A stretch of DNA of 64,000 nucleotides. Source: CAZWUW01 sp964636895. Lineage in GTDB: Bacteria > Bacillota > Thermincolia > Thermincolales > CAZWUW01. Each line of letters begins with the position of its first letter. The first letter of the stretch is position 1. The stretch is taken from the NCBI GenBank assembly GCA_964636895.1, contig CAZWUW010000002.1, forward strand, positions 30,212 to 94,211. Direction: 5' to 3'. Below are positions 42,903 to 52,500 of the stretch, one piece after another. Below the pieces are notes generated by a model. The model was not told where the DNA came from, ran no database searches, and saw only the letters and a program-made list of their open reading frames with translations. The translations under genes were made by a program, and so were the position numbers.

Positions 42903-43631
42903 ATGACTGATTCTCTTTGCATTAAGGTTTATAATGTTAACCGGAGTTTTGGTAAGAAGCAGGTGCTTTTTGATATTAATCTGGCTGTCCCTCATTCTCG
43001 GATTTTGGGGCTCTTGGGGCCGTCGGGGTCGGGGAAGACTACGCTGATTAAGCTGATTGCGGGGATTGATGAGGCTACTGGTGGCGAGGTTTTTGTGCTG
43101 GGTGAAAAGATGCCTAAGTTATCCATGCTTGATAAAATTGGCTATATGGCCCAGGCCGATGCTTTGTATGGGGAGCTTACGGCGGAGGAGAATCTTAAGT
43201 TTTTTGCTACTTTGTATAATATTACTGGGGCGAAGCAGAAGCAGAGAATTGATGAGGTTATGGCGCTGGTGAACTTAGCGGATGACTTAAAAAAGCAGGT
43301 CAAGCAGTATTCCGGGGGCATGAAGCGGCGGTTGTCCCTGGCCATTTCCATCATTCATGAGCCGGCGGTTTTGATTCTGGATGAGCCTACGGTGGGGATT
43401 GACCCGGTACTGCGCAAATCTGTCTGGGAGGAACTGTACAGATTAAGTGAGCAGGGCACGACAATTGTAGTTACTACTCATGTGATGGATGAGGCGGAAA
43501 AATGTCACAACCTGGGCATGATTCGGGAGGGCAGACTGATTGCCGTAGATTCGCCTGCTGAGCTAAAACGTGCGACGGCCTCGGAAACCATTGAAGAAGC
43601 ATTTCTGTATTATGGAGGTGCATCAAAATAA
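42903..43631 (+). CDS. ABC-2 type exporter ATP-binding protein
   Basis: The protein has 242 residues from ATG 42903; a longer frame begins inside the promoter and is rejected. Walker A is GPSGSGKTTLIKLIAG, signature YSGGMKRRLSLAISI and Walker B VLILDEPTVGIDP. This is the NatA/DrrA class that energises ABC-2 permeases for drug, polyketide or ion export. Its stop overlaps the proposed ATA start of the permease. Confidence 0.9.
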   Translation: MTDSLCIKVYNVNRSFGKKQVLFDINLAVPHSRILGLLGPSGSGKTTLIKLIAGIDEATGGEVFVLGEKMPKLSMLDKIGYMAQADALYGELTAEENLKFFATLYNITGAKQKQRIDEVMALVNLADDLKKQVKQYSGGMKRRLSLAISIIHEPAVLILDEPTVGIDPVLRKSVWEELYRLSEQGTTIVVTTHVMDEAEKCHNLGMIREGRLIAVDSPAELKRATASETIEEAFLYYGGASK

Positions 43632-44644
43632 GAACGATAGCAGTTATGTTCAGGATTTTGCTCCAGCTAAAGCATGATAAGCGGACGATTGGGCTGATGA
43701 TTTTTGCCCCGATATTTGTGTTGACTTTGATGTCCCTGATTTTTGGCGGGGACGATTATCATCCCAAAATTGGCATCGTAAATGTGCCCATCAGTTATGT
43801 AAACAAAATGGAAGATAACGATGCCCAGGTTATCCGGTACACGGAATATGAGGCCGAGGTGGCGCTTAATGCGGCGGAGATTGACGCCATTATGAATTTT
43901 GAAAGCGGCGTGCCCCATGTCAAATTAGAGGGCAGCGACCCCAATAAAAACAAGGCCGTGATTGTGCTCATGCAGAAGGTTTCTCGGCAATTGTCACCGG
44001 CCCCCGAGCCAGATATAACTTATTTGTACGGTTACGAAAACATGGCTTCCTTCGACACCCTGGGGCCCATCCTGATCGGGTTTTTCGTGTTCTTTTTCGT
44101 TTTTTTGATATCCGGCGTTTCATTTCTCGGTGAGCGCACTTCCGGCACCCTGGAACGACTGCTGGCCACCCCGCTGCGCAGATGGGAGCTGGTGCTGGGT
44201 TATGTCCTGGGCTTTGGCGCCTTTACCGTCATCCAGTCGGCGCTGATTGCCTGGTATTCCATCAACGTGCTGAATATGATGATGGTGGGCTCCTTTGCCC
44301 TGGTGCTGCTGATTACCATTTCAACCGCCATGGTGGCCTTGACCATCGGCACCTTTATCTCCGCCTTCGCCAATAACGAGCTGCAAATGATTCAGTTCGT
44401 GCCAATAATTGTGGTGCCCCAGGTGTTCTTTTCCGGTCTCTTTGACTTAAGCACCATGGACCCCTGGCTGCAGGCAGTGGGCCGCCTGATGCCCTTATGG
44501 TACGCCGCCGACGCTCTGCGGGACATCATGATCCGTGGCCAGGGCTTTGGGGAAATTGTTTTTAACGCCTTTGTCCTCATTGCTGTGTGCATCTTCTTTA
44601 TGGCTGCAAACGTAGCTGCCCTCAAAAAATATCGTAAAATTTAA
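43628..44644 (+). CDS. ABC-2 type exporter permease
   Basis: The protein has 338 residues if translation starts at ATA 43628 (overlap ATAA with the ATPase stop), 8 nt after GGAGGT. This gives the family-like N-terminus (M)RTIAVMFRILLQLKHDKRT. The first ATG, 43646, has no site and would cut off six conserved residues. One N-terminal membrane segment, an extracytoplasmic domain (about residues 40-130) and five C-terminal segments (FFVFFFVFLISGVSFLGERTSGT, ATPLRRWELVLGYVLGF) fit ABC2_membrane_3/YhgE-type exporters. Confidence 0.85.
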   Translation: MRTIAVMFRILLQLKHDKRTIGLMIFAPIFVLTLMSLIFGGDDYHPKIGIVNVPISYVNKMEDNDAQVIRYTEYEAEVALNAAEIDAIMNFESGVPHVKLEGSDPNKNKAVIVLMQKVSRQLSPAPEPDITYLYGYENMASFDTLGPILIGFFVFFFVFLISGVSFLGERTSGTLERLLATPLRRWELVLGYVLGFGAFTVIQSALIAWYSINVLNMMMVGSFALVLLITISTAMVALTIGTFISAFANNELQMIQFVPIIVVPQVFFSGLFDLSTMDPWLQAVGRLMPLWYAADALRDIMIRGQGFGEIVFNAFVLIAVCIFFMAANVAALKKYRKI

Positions 44645-44665
44645 ACTGTAGATGAGGTGATAGGA

Positions 44666-45283
44666 TTGCCGGTTAAAAGTATGACAGATAAGCAAATCAG
44701 CATTATCAGCGCAGCTATAGAGATTTTTGCCGAAAAAGGCTACTCCGCCACCACTACCAGCGTCATTGCCAAAAAAGCCGGAGTCGGCGAGGGAACCATT
44801 TTTCATCACTACAAAACAAAAAAAGACCTGTTGTTGGCCATTCCGGATTATTTAAGCAAATCATCATTGGCAAAAGTTTTTCTGCACGATATTAGTAGAA
44901 TTATTGAGCACCCCCACGAAAAATTCGAAGACTTTTTGAGAGCAATTATCCAAAACCGAATGAATTTTGCAGCTGCCAATATGACGCTGATTAAGGTTTT
45001 ATTTCAGGAAACTCCCTTTCACCCCGAACTGCGAACAAAAATCTCTGAAACAATCTTATTCCCTGCTATGGGTAAACTTGTTAAAGCTTTAGATAAGTTC
45101 AAAGAACAAGGACAAATCATTGACATACCAAGTGTTTCTATTGTTAATCTGCTGCTTACTTCTATTTTTGGTTACTTGTTTACACGTTATATAGCAATGT
45201 TTGAATTCGCCTGGGATAGTGAAAAAGAAACTGATTATCTGGTGCAGTACATTATGAGCGGGCTCGGAGGGGTGATGTCATGA
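44666..45283 (+). CDS. TetR-family repressor of the efflux operon
   Basis: The protein has 205 residues if started at TTG 44666 (GAGGTGA 5 nt upstream); GTG 44657 and ATG 44681 are alternatives. Its HTH is IISAAIEIFAEKGYSATTTSVIAKKAGVGEGTIFHHYKTKKDLL. The C-terminal domain is a TetR ligand-binding dimer. Being within the efflux operon and having a perfect dyad at the operon promoter, it is the likely local repressor, induced by an export substrate. Confidence 0.9.
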   Translation: MPVKSMTDKQISIISAAIEIFAEKGYSATTTSVIAKKAGVGEGTIFHHYKTKKDLLLAIPDYLSKSSLAKVFLHDISRIIEHPHEKFEDFLRAIIQNRMNFAAANMTLIKVLFQETPFHPELRTKISETILFPAMGKLVKALDKFKEQGQIIDIPSVSIVNLLLTSIFGYLFTRYIAMFEFAWDSEKETDYLVQYIMSGLGGVMS

Positions 45284-46344
45284 AAAAAATATTTCTGTGT
45301 ATTTTGTGTTTGGCCTTTATTGTTGCAGGCTGTTCTGCAAATCCAGGTAATTTAACATTGCAGGGAGATATTCAAAACAATATTATATCTGCCATCAGTA
45401 CCGTTTCCGGTAAAATCATAAAAATGAACAAGCAACAGGGCGAGCTGGTAAAACGGGGTGATATTATTGCTGTAATAGATAATACGAATCAAAAATATGT
45501 AGTCGATCAATTGCAGGCAATTGTAAATATGAAAAAAGCAAAGCTGGAGGAATTGCAGGCCGGGGCCCGTCCACAACAAATAGCGCAGGCCGAGGCCCAG
45601 GTGCGGGCGGCCAAAGAACAGCTAAATGGTGTTTCCATTGCTCAGAAAGCCTTAAGTTCGGCACAGATAACCTATGATTATGTGGATGCGCAATATAAGA
45701 AGACTTTAACACTATATAAAGAAGGGGCATTATCAAAGGATGAACTGGATAAGGCCAAATATAAATCAGATACAGCGGCCAACCAGCTTTCTACAGCCAA
45801 ATATCAGTTAGAAAATGCCAAAATGCAATTTAGCGCGGCCAGGGCTAATTATGATGCTGCCAATGCACAATTAGATTTACTGCAAAGCGGGGCCACCAAG
45901 CAGACTATTAATGCTGCGCAAGCTGATTTTGACCAAGCTGTCGCCCAATTAAACCAAGCTCGGAATACTTTAAATAACTGCAATATTGTTGCTTTAGAGG
46001 ATGGAATAATAATAAGTAAAAACTTTGAACTGGGTGATGTAGTTAATGTGGGCAGCAACATTGCTGATATAGCTGTTACAAACGGTTTATATGTGCTCAG
46101 CTATATACCTGATGAATATTTAGACAAAATTTATTATAATCAGTCACTGGCGGTAACGACCGCTATCGGAGTTCAGACCGGCAAAGTCAGTTATATTGCC
46201 TTAAAGCATGAATATACACCCAAAGATAAGCAATCTACATCTGACAGTAAACATATGGCTACCAAAATAAAAGTTACTATAAAAGATAATAAAGGACGGT
46301 TAAAATCCGGCATGTCCGCAAATATTGAAGTTCCATTAAAATAA
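45280..46344 (+). CDS. HlyD-family membrane fusion lipoprotein
   Basis: This 354-residue protein overlaps the TetR gene by 4 bp (ATGA). It has a lipoprotein signal with lipobox IVAGC and a lipoyl/barrel-sandwich half (VSGKIIKMNKQQGELVKRGDIIAVID). A long alpha-helical hairpin follows (about residues 80-235, rich in A, Q, K), then the second lipoyl half (ALEDGIIISKNFELGDVV) and a beta-barrel end (GRLKSGMSANIEVPLK). In a Gram-positive cell it would extend the exporter across the wall. No outer-membrane partner is expected or seen. Confidence 0.9.
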   Translation: MKKIFLCILCLAFIVAGCSANPGNLTLQGDIQNNIISAISTVSGKIIKMNKQQGELVKRGDIIAVIDNTNQKYVVDQLQAIVNMKKAKLEELQAGARPQQIAQAEAQVRAAKEQLNGVSIAQKALSSAQITYDYVDAQYKKTLTLYKEGALSKDELDKAKYKSDTAANQLSTAKYQLENAKMQFSAARANYDAANAQLDLLQSGATKQTINAAQADFDQAVAQLNQARNTLNNCNIVALEDGIIISKNFELGDVVNVGSNIADIAVTNGLYVLSYIPDEYLDKIYYNQSLAVTTAIGVQTGKVSYIALKHEYTPKDKQSTSDSKHMATKIKVTIKDNKGRLKSGMSANIEVPLK

Positions 46345-46557
46345 TATATGTTTTGACCTTTGTTGACGGCATGAAAAACTCGGGAAAAAAACAAAAAGCA
46401 TTTTTTTGTCGGAATTTAAGAGGGAAAAAATATAAAATATAGAATTTGTAATTTATAAACAATATTTAAAAAAATGCAGGCAGTAATTATTTTTTGCATT
46501 TGTTTCGGAGTGTATGTAGAGCGGTTACTAGTATGTTTTGTTGCGGGGTGGGTAATA

Positions 46558-49500
46558 ATGAAACGGTTGTCTAAAATAGTAATTATACTGACTGTTTCTA
46601 TGCTGGCCGGGGGTTTCTTATACTTTTATGTAAAGAATACCGGTTTGGCCGGCGGTGTATTTGTTAACCCACACGGTAACTATGACCGCAGTACGACTAT
46701 GTGCGGAAAATGCCATTCAGGGCACAGCGCCTTTTCCGTGGAGATATTAAAACTCGCTACGCAGCGGGAAACTTGTTATTCCTGCCATGACGGCACAAAA
46801 AGCAACTTTAATGTAAGAAGCCGGTTCGGTGAAACTGTTATCGGCAGTTCGGTATATGCTTCCTATCATCCTGTACCAACCGGTGCCCAACTTTGCAGCA
46901 ATTGTCATGATGCCCACCTGGCCCCTGGGGTCACGCCGAGGCTTTTGGCTGTTGGAGATGCGGCATATGCTTCCGGGAATGCCGTCTGTGGTGGCTGCCA
47001 CGGGGGCGGCAGCGCCCTGCCCGGCGGCGACATGCTGACCAGTTACGTGTATACTCCCCATGATACTGCTATGACTCCTCCTGCTTCGGGTACTCAAATT
47101 AAATGCAGCCGCTGCCACCAGCCCCATGGTTCGCCTTACAAACCCCTGCTGCAGGATGTTGTTTATGACCAGACAGGCATTCTGCGGCCGGTTACGGGAA
47201 ATAACAATACTCTTTGTTACGGTTGCCATACCGACGGTATCAGGAATTACAAAGGTGCTGCTGTTTATAACCCTACCAAACACGGTTCCACGTTAACCTC
47301 CACCGTGGCGCTGACTGTTTATCCGGGGACAAGCTATGCCCCGACCTTGTGTCTTAACTGTCACGAACCCCATGGTAAAACAGGCCTTGCTGATTACAGA
47401 AGGGGCGGGGATAACGATTTATGTGTCAAGTGCCACGATGCCCCTTCGGTAATTCGTCCGGCAAATTATTCTTATCGCAGCATTTCAACATATAACAGTA
47501 TTCCGCATTCGACAGCTGCTGGCCCAACGCAGACAGGCGCTATGTACACGGCTAATTCGCAGGGGTTTGCGGTCTGGCAGGCTACCGGCAGTCAAGCGCC
47601 GGGCAGCCCGGGGGCTTCCGTAAGTGATTTGGCCCCGCTTTTTGGCTGGGATACATCCCGCTTAAGGACCGGCCTGGCTACTGTCCAAGATGTTTACAAT
47701 ACCCAAATGTACCGTTTTAAGCTTTCTGAACCGCTGGCCAGCATTAATGAACTCAGGCCCAAATGGGTAGGTTACGGTGAGCCCACGCCCAACCATAAGA
47801 CCGAATTTTCCATCTGGAACCGGAGCTTTAACAGTGGGGTCGGTGGCTGGGAGAAACTGTTTTCTAAGGACCAGGGTGTAGAAGGTGTGTTTAATACAGT
47901 TAAATCCAATGTGAGTAATTATATTGACGGCGCTGGGGAAGTTTTTTTCCTGGCCGGCGCGGCTCATGACGGAACTGCGCCAGTATTATCCGGTTTGGCC
48001 GATAGGGTGCTTTCGATTTCATCAGTGAGAATTACCTGGAATACCAATGAGTTGGCCAGATCCTGGGTGGATTACGGTACAACGCCGGCTTATGGGACTA
48101 CTGTCGCCAACGCTACTTACAAGACACCCCATTCCTTTGATTTGACCGGTCTGACCAAGAACGTGAATTATTATTACCGTGTCCGATCAGAGGATCAATT
48201 AGGCAACCAGACTGTTTCCGCCGAGCGCACCTTCCGGCTCAGTGACCCGCCACCGGCACCCACTACGGTTGCCCAGGCAAGCATGATAGATATTACTGTA
48301 ACGCCGGTGAACTTGAATCTCAGATGGAACACGGTAAATGACCCCAATGGTGATCCTGTTCAGTACATGCTGCAGGTAGCATATGATGCAGGTTTTACCA
48401 ATATCGTTACCGCCAGTCCCTGGGTTGATGAAGATGCCGGCAATCCCCCGACCCAGGGGTGGAATGTCAGCCTGGGTTACGGTGATTTTCATTGGCGGGT
48501 TATCGCCAGGGATGCCAGCCATCCGCTTATGCAGTCGACCTCGGCCAGTCGTAGCTTTTATATATCGGCACCCAAAGATTCCTGTCCGATTCTATACACC
48601 TGGGACGGCAAAAAGTTTCGTTTTACTTCCGAAATCACCCCCGGCGCTTTTATTGGGCTTGAACTGACTCCGGGGAAATTCCAGCAGCCTATCCCAGATG
48701 AGCAGTCGGTAATTAACGGGGATATGCTGGCAGTTAAAGACGGGAAGTACATACTAAAAATAAAAAATGACCAGGATGAAATAGACTTCATTGATAATTT
48801 GGCGCTGCAGGCGGTCGACCATCCGGTCGGCACCCAAATCGCCCAGAACGATTTTACGCGGTCAAGTGAACCGTGGAAAACCTATACCTTTAGTAAAAAC
48901 GTACGGCCCGTGAAAAAGGCTACATATTATAACAACCCGGTTTATTCCGGAGGTAAATCAAAGCCTCCGGTCGATGTCACCGCACTGGTAAGCAAAAGGG
49001 ATAAAAAGCATGCGGCAGGCAGTTTGTGGGATGATAACCAGTTTACCTTTAATCTTGGTGACTTGAGCAGCGCTAAGGATATTAAGCTGGTTGTAGCAGG
49101 CTGGACGAAGTTTGCTAATGAAGGAGAAATAAAAGAAAGGCTGCGTAAAGCCAAGAAGGGGATTAAGACCGCGCCCTCATTGCTGGAAATCCGGCAGCCG
49201 GACGGGACATGGAAGTCGGAGCCGATTAGGTTTATGTTCGGCTCCGGCAAGACAGCCGTGCTTGACCTGTCAGGTAAATTCCCCCGGGGAACCAGGGAAT
49301 TTGAAGTGCGCCTCAGGGGTTTATACAGGCCAAATCTAGATTTTGTCGGAGTTGATACTTCGGCCCAGGCGGACATAAAGGTGACGGATCTCCCTTTATT
49401 GGATGCCACTCTTGGGTTCAGAGGGCTTTCCAAAGGCAGCCAGTCACCGGAGCCGTATTTTGAATATTATAAGCTGGCCGAAAAGTCTTATACCCACGAA

Positions 49501-52500
49501 GGAAGGTTTACCAAATACGGCAATGTGCTGCCTTTGGTAAAAAAAGTGGATGATCAGCTGGTGGTAATGGACACCGGTGACGAGCTGACGGTGGGATTCG
49601 AGGCCCTGCCGGCGACGGCTTCGGGGATGACCCGGTCCTTTGTGCTAAAGCCCTGGACTTATTACAAGGTGCGGGACAAGGTTGAGCCGATGCCTTACCG
49701 GGGCATGGATATGTCCAAGTATCCGGATTCATTGGGAGAGTACCCCGAGGAACTGAAAAAATATGTCGAAGAATGGAATACCAGGGTGCACCGGGACGGG
49801 TTTAAGGAAAACCCAAAACCAGGTATGCTGGAAAGAATTAAACTGTTCTTGGAGAAGATTTTTAGCCGCTTGGCGGAGTTTTGGCGCACCCTGTTTAAAG
49901 GTGTAGTTTCCGACCGGCCTAAAGAGGCTGCGGCAGACCGTGCGCAGGAGGCAAAGCTGGCTGCTGTGGATTCCGCGCGACCGGGCAGTATTCACTATTC
50001 CTTGAATACCAACTATATCGAATTAGAAGTGGTCAGCACTACGTCTGCCGGAACCCCGGGGGCCTGCATTAACTGTCATGCCGTGCACGGGTCAAGCGGC
50101 GCGACCAAACAATTGAAAGGCACTGTTACCAACACATGTTTTGCCAATGGGTTCGGCTGCCACAGCGATGCCGCTAATTCCGCCACCGGTGCCGTATACC
50201 GGGATAAGTTTACCAGCACTATCGGCTATACATCACGGCACAGTGTTGATTATGGCGAGCAGTCACTGTATGGTACCAAGGTGGAATGTATTAACTGCCA
50301 TAACCCGCATGTGAATGATGCTGTGATAAAAACAGTCAATCCCGATAACCGTTTTACCGCCATGAGTCAGTGGATTGACAAAGGGGTTGGCAATTATGTT
50401 TATTCCGACGGGACGGTATATGTTATGGCCAGAGCCAGACATGACGGGATACCCCCGGTAATAAGCGGCCTCAACCACACGGTAAACACTGCCGCATATA
50501 GTGTCAGGATAACCTGGAATACTGATGAATTTGCCTCCCGAATCGTGGAATGGGGCACCACCACCAGCTATGTATATAACACAGGTAATCCGTCAACTTA
50601 CTTCATCAATTCGTATTCAATTGACCTGACCGGCCTGCAATGGGGCATAGACTACCATTACCGGGTCAAATCCACTGACCGGATAGGGAATGTCAGCTAT
50701 TCTGCGGACAATGTATTCAGGCTTTCCAATCCGCCGGGGACCCCTACCAACCAGCGGTATTTGCCGGATCCTATTCCGGCAGGCAATTTTACAGAGACAA
50801 TTCAGCTTTTATGGGACTCGGCTATTGACCCGGACGGTGATGCGGTCAGTTATTATGTTGAGGTAAACGACGGGACAAATTCCGGCTGGCTGCCGGTCGG
50901 GCAGACCTTTTGGAACAAAACAGTTTCGAATAATGACACGGTCACTTATTCGTGGCGGGTTAAAGCAAGGGATATTTACGGCAATGAAGGGCCCTTCACT
51001 ACCTGGGCATCCTTTACCCATATCGGGCCGGCTTCGCCGCCGGTAATAGAATCTTGTCCCATATTATATACCTGGAATGGTGAAAAGTTTTTGTATAATA
51101 CGGACCTCGCGGCAGGGGGCATCCTTGGGCTGGAGCTTGCCCCGGGACAGTTTGTCAAACCCGTACCAAACGAACAGACAGTTATTCCCGCTGAAAATTT
51201 GATCGAGCAGGATGGCCGCTATCTGATCAAAATAAAGAATGACCAGTACGAGATAGATTATATTGACAACATGGTGCTGCAGGCGGTCGACCATCCGGCC
51301 GGCACCCGGATAGGACTAAATGATTTAGTGCGGCGGCAGCAGCCATATAAAGTGCATACTTATGGTGAGCATTTAAAACCGTTAAAAAAGGCTACATATG
51401 TAAATAATCCGGTCTATTCCGGCGGCCGACCCACAACTCCGGCTGACATCACCGACCTGATCAGCAAGCAGGATAACCGCCATGCAACCGGGAAATTGTG
51501 GGACGATAATCAGTTCACCTTTGAGCTTGGGGACCTGAGCAAAGCCAGGGAAATAAAACTGGTGGTCACCGGCTGGACCGAGTTTGCCGGTGAAAAGGTG
51601 CGGGCAGAAAGACTGGCAAAAGCTAAAAAAGGTATCAAGACGGCGGCCACTCAGTTGGAAATCCTGCAGCCTGACGGGACCTGGAAGTCAGAGCCGATTA
51701 TGTTTATGCAGGGTTATTCCAAAACCGTTATCCTTGACCTGACGGGAAAATTTCCTGAGGGGACTAAGGATTACATAGTCCGGTTAAGGGGCATGTATAG
51801 ACCCCATATTGATTATGTAGGTGTAGACACCACCCATCAGGCGGACATGCAGTTCTCTGACCTGAGTTTAAAGGAAGCAACTCTGGATTTCGCCGGTCTT
51901 GCCGAAATGACAAAATATCCCGCGCCCGGTTTTGATTATGATAAAAAACGCTCCGCTAAGATTCCGCGTCATGAAGGCAGGTTTACCAAATATGGAGACG
52001 TGCTGCCCCTTATAAACGAGGTTGACGATAAACTTATCGTGATGGGCATGGGCGATGAATTAACTTTAAGCTTTGAGGCTTTGCCGCCGGCAGCCCCCGG
52101 CATGACCAGGTCGTTTGTGTTAAAGCCCTGGGCTTACTTTAAGGAGCAGCAGCCTTATAATTCAGGTCCGCTGCCATTCCGGGATATGACCCGCTACCCC
52201 TATGAGCCGGCAGAATATCCGGCCGAACTGAAAGCATATGATGAGGAGTGGAATACGCGCGAGCATGACCCGGACTCAGGTTTGTGGGCTAATCTTGCCG
52301 GTTATTGGATGCAGTTTGTTAACTGGCTGCAGAGCCTCTTTAGCGATGATGCTGGCCAGGTTGAAAAGTCTGCTGACAGTGCGGGTGGGGATGATACAAG
52401 AGTAGTTTATGGCTCCGGTATGCAAAAAGCGTCAGTTTTTCCAACGGACAAACCTTCTGCTCATTATTCGCTGAATACTAATTATCTGGCAGTGGGTATT

